Assembly (NCBI GenBank): GCA_016928375.1
Contig: JAFGKX010000068.1
Location: 1-8,527, forward strand
DNA length: 8,527 nucleotides
From: Candidatus Omnitrophota bacterium
GTDB taxonomy: Bacteria > Omnitrophota > Gorgyraeia > JABMRG01 > JAFGKX01
Reading direction: 5' to 3'
Below, piece after piece: positions 1 through 6,667 of the stretch. The translations under genes were made by a program, and so were the position numbers. Position 1 is the stretch's first letter, and each line of letters begins with the position of its first letter. The notes under the pieces were generated by a model. It saw only the letters and a list, made by a program, of their open reading frames with translations. It was not told the DNA's origin and ran no database searches.

Positions 1-7
1 AATTTTT

Positions 8-36
8 TTGACTATTATTTGGAATAGTATTATAAT
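8..36 (+). promoter_or_regulatory. Sigma70-type promoter upstream of the bactofilin gene
   Basis: A -35 box TTGACT (8-13) and a -10 box TATAAT (31-36) are separated by exactly 17 bases, matching the housekeeping consensus at 11 of 12 positions. Transcription would start near 43, giving a leader of about 50 bases before the ATG at 92. The surroundings are very AT-rich, as is usual for a promoter. It probably drives the tightly packed genes from 92 to 2525. The run of T at 3-9 could also be the tail of a terminator for a gene upstream of the window, but its stem would lie outside the sequence. Confidence 0.75.
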
Positions 37-91
37 AAATATAATAAATTAAACGGCAAAATCGGCTCGGTGGGATGAAAAGGGGGTAATT

Positions 92-628
92 ATGCCGAAG
101 ATAATGGGTCGTAAGAGAGGCATAGAAGAAAAAGTTTTAGACGTAGATGCTACTATGCAGGGTACTATGATTTTCAAAGATCCGGTCAATCTCAAGATAA
201 ACGGAAGATTTGACGGATCATTGACAACGCGCGGCATTCTGGTGATAGGAGATACCGCGATAGTCAACGCCAACATAGAAGGCGATGAAATTACCATAGC
301 CGGTAATGTTAAGGGCAACATAAAAGCAAGGTCCGCCTTAAGAATAATAGCGCCAGCTAAAATAATAGGCGACATACAAACACCGGTATTAGGCATTTCA
401 GAAGGAGCGATTTTTGAAGGCAGGTGCCATATGGAAGAAATAGGCGATATCGCGACGTTTTCAAGCATGCTCAGCATTGAAGAAGTCGCCTCTTACCTTG
501 AAGTAGAACCTTCCTTAGTGAATGAATGGGCATCCCAGGGTAAGATTCCTGCCAGGCGGGAAAATAATTCCTGGACATTCGAAAAAACGTTAATCGATGA
601 CTGGATTTTAAAAGAGAAGGTAAAATAA
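92..628 (+). CDS. Bactofilin with C-terminal excisionase-type helix-turn-helix
   Basis: Residues about 16-115 are a bactofilin domain: short repeating beta strands rich in Gly, Ile and Val (INGRFDGSL, LVIGDTAIV, ITIAGNVKGNIKA, GAIFEGRC), which in this family fold into a right-handed beta-helix that polymerises without nucleotide. Bactofilins are cytoskeletal proteins that position cell-wall enzymes or other envelope machinery at the inner membrane. Residues about 126-172 (LSIEEVASYLEVEP, then WASQGKIPARR and a Trp-containing wing) look like a MerR/excisionase HTH module (HTH_17 type), an uncommon addition because most bactofilins end in a short disordered tail. The start at 92 is supported by AGGGGG at 81-86, five bases upstream; an in-frame ATG at 104 is less well placed. 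It is first in a run of envelope genes behind the promoter at 8-36. The bactofilin call is firm. Whether the HTH binds DNA or a protein is unknown. Confidence 0.92.
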   Translation: MPKIMGRKRGIEEKVLDVDATMQGTMIFKDPVNLKINGRFDGSLTTRGILVIGDTAIVNANIEGDEITIAGNVKGNIKARSALRIIAPAKIIGDIQTPVLGISEGAIFEGRCHMEEIGDIATFSSMLSIEEVASYLEVEPSLVNEWASQGKIPARRENNSWTFEKTLIDDWILKEKVK

Positions 629-649
629 TACTCACCCCCGGTAGAAAAG

Positions 650-958
650 ATGGATGAAAAACGTTTATTGAACATAAACGAGGCTGCCCGCTTTTTAGAT
701 AAATCAGAAAAAGAAATAAAGAAACTGGTAGAAAACGGCGCGCTTCCTGCATATCAGATCGGCGGCATACATCTTCGGTTCAGGTTGGAACAACTTAAGG
801 AATTCCAAAAAAGCCCGGAGACTTTGCCTGTCGGCAGTAAAAGCAGCAATATGGCGCTGGATAATATCAGAGACTTTTTTTATTTCAACGATTTCTATAT
901 AATGGCGGTCGCAATACTGGCCTTTTTGGTATTTGTTATCGTAAAAAACATAAGTTAA
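650..958 (+). CDS. Tail-anchored membrane protein with excisionase-type HTH
   Basis: This is a 102-residue protein. Residues about 6-55 form an HTH_17/excisionase-like module (LLNINEAARFLDKSEKEIKKLVENGALPAYQIGG, split here as LLNINEAARFLDKSEKE and IKKLVENGALPAYQIGG), with the usual pattern of helix, turn, helix and a wing that begins at the Pro-Ala-Tyr. A short linker follows, then one hydrophobic helix at about 82-98 (FYIMAVAILAFLVFVIV) and only four more residues. This suggests a tail-anchored protein with the HTH in the cytoplasm. The HTH resembles the C-terminal module of the preceding bactofilin, so the two may share an origin or a partner. No good Shine-Dalgarno is seen in the 21-base gap upstream, and the stop codon abuts the next ATG, so translation is probably coupled. 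An HTH on a membrane anchor recalls RodZ, which uses its HTH to bind MreB; that parallel is inference. DNA binding is the alternative. Confidence 0.82.
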   Translation: MDEKRLLNINEAARFLDKSEKEIKKLVENGALPAYQIGGIHLRFRLEQLKEFQKSPETLPVGSKSSNMALDNIRDFFYFNDFYIMAVAILAFLVFVIVKNIS

Positions 959-1921
959 ATGAAGCATATAATATTTTTTCTGATGTTTTTCATACTGCAA
1001 TCCAGCGTTTACGCTGATACCGTTTATATGAAAAACGGCGAAGAGCAAAAAGGTATAGTCGTAGAAGAGTATATTGACAGGATAAAATTAAGTACCGCAG
1101 ACGGCGAGATAGAAATATTAAAAAATAATATAAAAGATATCCTTTACGATATGCCGGCTCAGAACCTGGTAAAATTGGGCGATTTTCACAGGCAAAAAGG
1201 TAATACCGCCATTGCCTACCTTTATTACAGCAAAGCGCGTGAAGTAGACCCGTCTTTTGAACCTGCCATGGCAAGATACGCAGAGGTGTCCGCCTTGCTT
1301 ATCAAGCGTTCCGATAAGCAGCTGGAAAACTCAATAGAAAAAAGAAAGGCCCTGCTGCAGGCCAAAGACGGCATAATAAAAACCGACGCGGAAATGAGCC
1401 TTACCCCGCAGGAGAAGCTGCAGAAATATACAGGCATAAGCCTTATATTAAAAAAGGGCAGGCCGTTTGTCGAATATGTTACACCTGCTTCTCCCGCTTA
1501 TCAGGCAGGAGTAAGAAGCGGTGATTATATAATTTCGGTCTGGACGAGGCTTACGCAATATATGTCGCTTGAGGATGTATGTGATGCGATAATAGCCAGC
1601 TCTACGGGCGAGACAAGCATTACTATAGAGAGGACGATAAATTTAAAATCTGCCGGTACACCGGGGTATTCCACTGGCGGAATAGCGTCTTTAGGGTTTT
1701 ACCTTGATATGACAACAGGCGGATTGACGGTTACGCGTGTTATGAATAATTCTTCGGCATTTAAAAACGGCCTTGCGCCGTCGGATATCATAACGAGTAT
1801 AAACAATAAGCCCACAAGATATATGCCGCTTAAAGAAACGATTAGTTTAATAAAATCGTCAAAAGATAACTGCGGGATTACTATTAACAGGTATGCGGTT
1901 ATCTGGAAAAAATCCGCTTAA
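959..1921 (+). CDS. Exported TPR and tandem-PDZ scaffold protein
   Basis: The 320-residue protein opens with a clear signal peptide: MKHII, a hydrophobic core, and a probable signal peptidase I site after VYA (Ala19). Residues 20-64 form a small beta-rich module (VYMKNGEEQKGIVVEE, DRIKLSTADGEIEILK) of a kind often seen at the start of exported proteins in uncultured phyla. A TPR-like helical pair spans about 67-101 (LGDFHRQKGNTAIAYLYYSK), followed by a charged helical linker. Two PDZ domains follow: about 157-226 (ASPAYQAGVRSGDYIISV) and about 243-312 (SSAFKNGLAPSDIITSINN). No protease domain or catalytic triad is present, so this is unlike HtrA or the C-terminal processing proteases and is more likely a periplasmic adaptor that binds C-terminal tails. 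The ATG directly follows the upstream stop codon with no Shine-Dalgarno, suggesting translational coupling. The exact partner is unknown. Confidence 0.85.
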   Translation: MKHIIFFLMFFILQSSVYADTVYMKNGEEQKGIVVEEYIDRIKLSTADGEIEILKNNIKDILYDMPAQNLVKLGDFHRQKGNTAIAYLYYSKAREVDPSFEPAMARYAEVSALLIKRSDKQLENSIEKRKALLQAKDGIIKTDAEMSLTPQEKLQKYTGISLILKKGRPFVEYVTPASPAYQAGVRSGDYIISVWTRLTQYMSLEDVCDAIIASSTGETSITIERTINLKSAGTPGYSTGGIASLGFYLDMTTGGLTVTRVMNNSSAFKNGLAPSDIITSINNKPTRYMPLKETISLIKSSKDNCGITINRYAVIWKKSA

Positions 1922-1943
1922 CGCAGGATAGAGGTAAATTGAT

Positions 1944-2525
1944 ATGGCAGATAATGCATACAAGAGAAAAACGTATCTGGTAAAAAGGGCCTTTCAGCTT
2001 AAATATACCGGAGTTATATTATTATTTATTCTTATGACCGTTTTTCTGGCAGGCGCTACAACGTATTATGCGGTATTCCCGTATCTTTCCGAAAAACTGG
2101 CCAATGTATATCCGCAGAACAGGCTTATTTCCATATTGTCGGATGCAAATCTTAAATTGTTGTATAGTTCAGTGATACCGATTGTTTTGGCAGTATGGAT
2201 AGGCATTATGCTTTCTCACAGAATAGCAGGCCCCTGGTCCAGGCTGGAAACTATGCTTAATGATATTGCAAAAGGAAACGTGGTAAAGGCAATCAAGCTT
2301 AGAAAAGGAGACGAGCTTCAAAGCCTGGCAGGCGCAATAAACCGTCTTATAGACCGCCTGGAAATACACAAAGAAACAACTGCCGGACAGATGAAAACAG
2401 CGCAGGAAAACATAGAACTGCTTAAAGAACAGGCCAGCAGGCCCAATCCGGATCTTGTAGCAATAAGAGATGCCGTGATAAAATTGCAGGCTTCGTTGGA
2501 CAGTTTTAAGTCAGTCATCTCTTAA
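1944..2525 (+). CDS. Inner-membrane HAMP-domain protein with coiled coil, no output domain
   Basis: The 193-residue protein has two membrane helices, at about 21-43 and 72-92, separated by a loop of only about 28 residues, too short for a conventional periplasmic sensor domain. A HAMP-like segment follows at about 90-142: SHRIAGPWSRLE, then IAKGNVVKAIKLRKGDEL and AINRLIDRLE, with the Pro and the DE pair typical of HAMP. The rest (about 138-193) is a coiled coil. No methyl-accepting, histidine-kinase or cyclase domain is encoded, so the protein resembles the input half of a chemoreceptor. It may transmit or scaffold a conformational signal between membrane and cytoplasm, or may simply dimerise. 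The start has a moderate AGAGGT (about 1930-1935) eight bases upstream. It lies 22 bases after the PDZ gene and seems to be last in the first operon, since a promoter begins five bases after its stop. Confidence 0.82.
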   Translation: MADNAYKRKTYLVKRAFQLKYTGVILLFILMTVFLAGATTYYAVFPYLSEKLANVYPQNRLISILSDANLKLLYSSVIPIVLAVWIGIMLSHRIAGPWSRLETMLNDIAKGNVVKAIKLRKGDELQSLAGAINRLIDRLEIHKETTAGQMKTAQENIELLKEQASRPNPDLVAIRDAVIKLQASLDSFKSVIS

Positions 2526-2529
2526 ACGC

Positions 2530-2558
2530 TTGACAAGCAGCCGGCTATATATTATACT
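2530..2558 (+). promoter_or_regulatory. Near-consensus promoter giving a very short leader
   Basis: TTGACA (2530-2535) is a perfect -35 box. TATACT (2553-2558) is a -10 box one base from consensus, and the spacer is exactly 17 bases. It begins five bases after the stop codon of the HAMP gene. The predicted start of transcription, about 2564-2566, is only 6-8 bases before the ATG at 2572, leaving no room for a Shine-Dalgarno. Confidence 0.75.
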
Positions 2559-2571
2559 AAGAATAAGATAT

Positions 2572-3354
2572 ATGAGAAATATCACTGCCTATCATAAGCA
2601 AATCGCTCAGGCAAGCTTATTTATTTTCGTCCTTATTATTAATTCCTATGTATTTTGCGCCGATAATATTGTTGTCAGCGCAGAAAAGATAGAAAATCAG
2701 ATAGAATCTAAATTAAGCAAGTCTCAGGAAAAAATAAAACTCCTTAACGAATATTATAATAGGGGCAGGGATTATTTATATAGAAAAGATTACAATAGGG
2801 CAATGGAATATTTTCAGAAGGCGCTTAGCATGCAGCCTTCCTACGAGCCGGCAAGGGCATATCTTACAGTGCTGGATGCCGATAAAAACGCTTTCCTTAT
2901 GAATCAGTATTATGATAAAGCCAGAATATATTATTCAAAAGGAATATACGAAAACGCAGTATCTAACTTAGAGGAAGCGCTTAAAGTAGCGCCTTATAAT
3001 GAGCCGCTTAAGGAATATTTCAATACGGTAGTTATAAAGCATAAAATAAGCTCTGACCAGGGCGAAATAAGTTCAACCAAGGTCAAAATGGCAGATATCA
3101 TATCGGAATACGATATTAAGATAAAGCAGGTGGAAGGCCTGGGATTGGGCTTTTTACTAGAGCAGGCGCTTCTACGCTGCCAGGCAGGCGATTTCGCGGG
3201 CGCAGTATACTATTACGATTTATGCTATAAGCTTGACCCCAGCAATAAAGAGCGTATAGGCTGGTTCGTGAATGCCACATATGAATTAGAAGATCTTTAT
3301 ACATACCTGGACGAATCCTATAAAAAAATAGAAGAACTATCCAGAGATAATTAG
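2572..3354 (+). CDS. Exported tetratricopeptide-repeat protein
   Basis: The 260-residue protein starts with a basic stretch and a hydrophobic segment (residues about 11-28, ending VFC-A), which reads as a signal peptide or N-terminal anchor. The Cys is not in a good lipobox. Mature regions hold TPR-like helical pairs: about 51-85 (YNRGRDYLYRKDYNRAMEYF, QKALSMQPSYEPA), about 93-130 (YYDKARIYYSKGIYENAVSN, LEEALKVAPYNEP) and a third at about 187-230 (LLRCQAGDFAGAVYYYD, LCYKLDPSNKE). TPRs mediate protein-protein contacts, so this is probably a periplasmic or membrane-attached assembly factor. The reading frame is open back to a TTG at 2530, but that TTG is the first half of the -35 box, so the ATG at 2572 is chosen. 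No Shine-Dalgarno is visible. The PDZ protein upstream carries the same kind of TPR, which suggests a shared compartment and partners. No specific family is recognised. Confidence 0.83.
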   Translation: MRNITAYHKQIAQASLFIFVLIINSYVFCADNIVVSAEKIENQIESKLSKSQEKIKLLNEYYNRGRDYLYRKDYNRAMEYFQKALSMQPSYEPARAYLTVLDADKNAFLMNQYYDKARIYYSKGIYENAVSNLEEALKVAPYNEPLKEYFNTVVIKHKISSDQGEISSTKVKMADIISEYDIKIKQVEGLGLGFLLEQALLRCQAGDFAGAVYYYDLCYKLDPSNKERIGWFVNATYELEDLYTYLDESYKKIEELSRDN

Positions 3355-3379
3355 TATAGTTCCTTCCTTAATATATAAT
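3351..3379 (+). promoter_or_regulatory. Probable promoter of the polA operon
   Basis: A perfect -10 box TATAAT (3374-3379) is preceded, 17 bases upstream, by a weak -35 TTAGTA (3351-3356, three of six positions) that overlaps the stop codon of the TPR gene. The expected start of transcription, near 3386, lies about six bases before the polA ATG. The -10 is clear. The -35 is weak, so strength or dependence on an activator is uncertain. Confidence 0.55.
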
Positions 3380-3391
3380 AATTCAAAAAAT

Positions 3392-6049
3392 ATGGCGCAT
3401 AAGTTATATCTAATAGATGGCAACTCTTTCTGTTATCGTGCCTATTACGCAATAGGAAATCTGGCGAATTCAAAAGGGTTTCCGACAAACGCAGTATACG
3501 GATTTGTCAAACAGATTACGAAGATCATCCATGATGAGACGCCTGATTATATAGCGGTATGCTTCGATATGAAGGAACCGACTTTCAGGCATAAAAAATA
3601 CGATGACTACAAAGCTCAGAGAAAGCCTATGCCCGATGGGCTTGTGCAGCAGATGCCTGTGATAAAAGAAACAGTCGCTGCTTTTAATATCGCGATATAC
3701 GAAAAAAGTGGGTTCGAGGCAGATGATGTAATAGGTACCCTGGCAAATGCCGCGTCCAAAAAAGGCATAGATGTTTTTATAGTAACGGGGGACAAAGACG
3801 CGTTGCAGCTTGTAGGCGAGCACGTGTTTGTTTACAATACGCATAAGGATAACCTCATATACGACAAGAATGAGGTAGAAAAAAGGTATGAGGTGCCGCC
3901 GGAAAAGATAGTAGAGGTAATGTCGCTTATGGGCGATGCAAGCGATAATATACCGGGCGTGAGAGGGATAGGGGAAAAGACCGCGATAAAACTCATAAAA
4001 GAATACGGTTCGCTCGACAATGTATACGGCAATATAAACAAGATCAAAAGCGATGCCCAGAAAAAAATTCTCCTTTCTTTCAAAGAAGACGCATATCTAA
4101 GCAGGGAACTGGCGACCATAGATACCGCTGTCGACATAGACATAGATTTCTCAAAACTTAAATCAACTGCCCCGGACGGGGATAGGCTGTATCGGATCTT
4201 TAAAGAAATGGAGTTCAAGAGCCTGCTCCAGGAATATGCGCCGCAGGGCGCTCTTAAGACAGATTACAGGATGCTTCGTACTGCCGGGGAATTCGAGTCT
4301 CTGATAAAAAGTTTAAATAAGGCCCAGGAAGTATGCCTGGATTTTGAAACTACAGGTGTTGACCCAATGCGGGCCGAACTTGTAGGTGTATCATTCTGCC
4401 ACCAGGAAGGCCATGCGCAGTATATATCTTTACTGGGCAATGAAAAGGATCTGCCAAAAGGCGATGAAATTTTAAAAACACTTAAGCCGTTCTTTGAAAA
4501 CGAAAAAATAAAAAAGATAGGCCAGAACATAAAATACGAAATACTACTGCTTAAAAACAGGCAAATAGAATTAAAAGGCGTGTATTTCGATACTATGATA
4601 GCCTCGTATCTTTTAAATCCGTCGAAGGCAAATCATAACCTGTCGGACATCTCTCTTGAATACCTGGATCATAAACTTATAGAGATAGATGAGCTTATAG
4701 GTAAAGGCAAAAACGCCGTTACCATGGACTTGGTTGAGCCGGAGAGGGTGAGTAATTACTGCTGCCAGGACAGCGATGTTACCTTAAGGCTTAAAAACAT
4801 TATGGAGAAAAAGCTTAAAGAAAAAGATTTATATAATTTATTCTGTGACATAGAAATGCCGCTGGCCGAAGTATTGGCGCAGATAGAATATAACGGTGTT
4901 TCCATAGATACTTTATTGCTTCAGGCGATTTCTTCGGAAATGAACAAGCGCCTTGCAAGCATTACCTCTCAGGTTTACGAAACAGCCGGAGGGGAATTCA
5001 ATATAAATTCGCCCAAGCAGTTATCTGTGATTTTGTTTGAAAAATTGAAATTGCCGGTTGTAAAAAAAACCAAGACAGGCATATCGACCGATGTTGAAGT
5101 CTTAACGAAACTTGCCGATAAGCACAAAGTATGCGCGCTTTTGCTTGAATACAGGGAGCTTTCGAAGCTGAAATCTACTTATGTCGATGCGCTGCCTGAA
5201 ATTATAAACCCCAGGACCAAAAAAGTGCACACGTCTTTTAATCAGACCGTTACCGCGACAGGGCGCTTAAGCTCATCAAGCCCGAACCTGCAGAATATAC
5301 CGATAAAAACAGAGGAGGGCAAAAGGATAAGAAAGGCGTTTATACCGTCACAAAAAGAACGGTTTATACTTTCGGCCGATTATTCTCAGATAGAATTGCG
5401 TATATTGGCGCATTTATCGCAGGATGCGGAATTAATAGAGGCATTTAAAAAGAAAGCCGATATACACCGTCATACAGCATCTTTGATTTTTAACTGCGCC
5501 GAAAGCGAAGTTACCCAGACGCAGCGCGCTCAGGCGAAAACGGTAAATTTCGGTATAATATACGGCATGAGCCCATATGGGCTTTCAAAGGAATTAAGCA
5601 TTACGCCGGAAGAAGCGAAGATTTTCATAGAATCGTATTTCATGCAGTATGAAATGGTAAAAGAATATATGGATAACCTGCTTACATTCGCCAGGGAAAA
5701 TCATTATGTGTTTACTATGTTTGGGAGGCGAAGATATATGCCGGATATAAATTCCGAAAACCAGAATATAAGGCAGTTTGCCGAACGCACGGCAATAAAT
5801 ATGCCTATACAGGGCTCTGCGGCCGATCTTATCAAGATAGCAATGATAAATATCAACAAAGGCATGAATGAAGCGCGCCTTAAATCCGAGATGATACTTC
5901 AGGTGCACGATGAACTTGTATTCGATGTTTTGCCGGGTGAAGAAAAATTTCTGACGGAGTTAATCAGGGATAAAATGGAAAACGCGGTTAAATTAAAGGT
6001 GCCGGTTGAGGTAAGTATCAATGCGGGCAAAAACTGGGCGCAGTGTTAA
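3392..6049 (+). CDS. polA: DNA polymerase I
   Basis: This is a full-length, 885-residue family A polymerase that fills gaps and removes RNA primers in replication and repair. The N-terminal 5'-3' nuclease domain (about 1-290) keeps its acidic metal-binding motifs: LIDGNSFCYRAYYAI, VCFDMKEPTFR, GFEADDVIGTLA, VTGDKDALQLV and LMGDASDNIPGV. The 3'-5' proofreading domain (about 300-480) has Exo I Asp317 and Glu319 (LDFETTG) and Exo III Tyr456 and Asp460 (YCCQD). Exo II reads NIKYE, with Glu383 where the E. coli enzyme has Asp424. The polymerase domain has motif A with Asp663 (DYSQIELR), the O-helix motif B with Arg712, Lys716, Phe720 and Tyr724, and motif C QVHDELV with Asp840. Polymerisation should therefore be intact; proofreading is less certain. 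The ATG has no Shine-Dalgarno and sits 12 bases after a -10 box. coaE begins one base after its stop. Confidence 0.97.
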   Translation: MAHKLYLIDGNSFCYRAYYAIGNLANSKGFPTNAVYGFVKQITKIIHDETPDYIAVCFDMKEPTFRHKKYDDYKAQRKPMPDGLVQQMPVIKETVAAFNIAIYEKSGFEADDVIGTLANAASKKGIDVFIVTGDKDALQLVGEHVFVYNTHKDNLIYDKNEVEKRYEVPPEKIVEVMSLMGDASDNIPGVRGIGEKTAIKLIKEYGSLDNVYGNINKIKSDAQKKILLSFKEDAYLSRELATIDTAVDIDIDFSKLKSTAPDGDRLYRIFKEMEFKSLLQEYAPQGALKTDYRMLRTAGEFESLIKSLNKAQEVCLDFETTGVDPMRAELVGVSFCHQEGHAQYISLLGNEKDLPKGDEILKTLKPFFENEKIKKIGQNIKYEILLLKNRQIELKGVYFDTMIASYLLNPSKANHNLSDISLEYLDHKLIEIDELIGKGKNAVTMDLVEPERVSNYCCQDSDVTLRLKNIMEKKLKEKDLYNLFCDIEMPLAEVLAQIEYNGVSIDTLLLQAISSEMNKRLASITSQVYETAGGEFNINSPKQLSVILFEKLKLPVVKKTKTGISTDVEVLTKLADKHKVCALLLEYRELSKLKSTYVDALPEIINPRTKKVHTSFNQTVTATGRLSSSSPNLQNIPIKTEEGKRIRKAFIPSQKERFILSADYSQIELRILAHLSQDAELIEAFKKKADIHRHTASLIFNCAESEVTQTQRAQAKTVNFGIIYGMSPYGLSKELSITPEEAKIFIESYFMQYEMVKEYMDNLLTFARENHYVFTMFGRRRYMPDINSENQNIRQFAERTAINMPIQGSAADLIKIAMININKGMNEARLKSEMILQVHDELVFDVLPGEEKFLTELIRDKMENAVKLKVPVEVSINAGKNWAQC

Positions 6050-6050
6050 A

Positions 6051-6650
6051 ATGATAATAGGAATTACAGGAACTCTGGCGTCGGGAAAAAGCACCATAGC
6101 GTTGCTTTTGTCCGAATCAAAAAATGCCCATGTGCTAAATGCCGACGAGATTACGCATAAAATCCTTCGGGACAATAAAAGCATTATGGAAAAGCTCGCA
6201 GCGCGCTTTGGGAAAGCTATTTTCACCGATGGCGGGAACATAGATAGAAAAGAACTCGGCCGTATTGTATTTTTCGACAGGCAAAAGCTAAAGGCCCTGT
6301 GCGCGATTATTCACCCTGAAATTATAAGAGAGATAAAAAAATCTACGGAAAATATTTTTAAAGAAAATAAAGACGCGCTCGTTATTATAGACGCACCGCT
6401 GCTGATAGAATCCGGACTTCATGATTTCTGCGATTATGTAATAGTAGTAAGCGCTTCTATCGAAAATATTATTAACCGGTTGAAAAAGCATCTGGCCTTG
6501 GACGAAGAGCAAGCCCTTAAAAGGATAAGGGCGCAGATGCCTATAAAAGAAAAGGAAAAATACGCGGATTACATTATAGAAAATAACGGTTCTTTGGAAG
6601 AACTTAAGGAAAAGGCAAAGGGCCTGGTAAAAAAAATAGGAACTATTTAA
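6051..6650 (+). CDS. coaE: Dephospho-CoA kinase
   Basis: CoaE phosphorylates the 3'-hydroxyl of dephospho-CoA with ATP, the final step of coenzyme A synthesis, in the cytoplasm. The 199-residue length is typical. It shows the P-loop GTLASGKST (7-15), the substrate-lid NADEITH (Asp32), IDRKELGRIVF (64-74), the IIHP motif (86-89), APLLIESG (115-122) and the QMP...ADYIIENNGS block (162-181). An in-frame ATG at 6021 would add ten residues overlapping polA, but CoaE proteins normally begin a few residues before the P-loop, so 6051 is chosen. It directly follows the polA stop with no visible Shine-Dalgarno, so translation is probably coupled. The one deviation is GTLASGKST where most members have a second Gly (GGIASGKST), which should be neutral for ATP binding. 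Confidence 0.95.
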   Translation: MIIGITGTLASGKSTIALLLSESKNAHVLNADEITHKILRDNKSIMEKLAARFGKAIFTDGGNIDRKELGRIVFFDRQKLKALCAIIHPEIIREIKKSTENIFKENKDALVIIDAPLLIESGLHDFCDYVIVVSASIENIINRLKKHLALDEEQALKRIRAQMPIKEKEKYADYIIENNGSLEELKEKAKGLVKKIGTI

Positions 6651-6667
6651 AGAAGGGGGAAAGTTAA

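Noticed and set aside
75..89. Four-codon leader ORF (MKRG, then stop) two bases before the bactofilin start
   Set aside because: It is produced by the AAAAGGGGG Shine-Dalgarno itself and has no distinct regulatory feature; most likely chance.
49..477. Long minus-strand open frame opposite the bactofilin gene
   Set aside because: It is antisense to a clearly recognised bactofilin, has no ribosome site and encodes nothing recognisable. The other minus-strand frames under the identified genes were dropped for the same reason.
2530..2571. Longer TPR protein starting at TTG 2530
   Set aside because: The TTG is the beginning of a perfect -35 box, lies upstream of the predicted transcript start and has no ribosome site; the signal peptide starts well at ATG 2572.
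6021..6050. Ten-residue N-terminal extension of CoaE from ATG 6021
   Set aside because: It overlaps polA, adds residues absent from the family and places the P-loop too far from the N-terminus.
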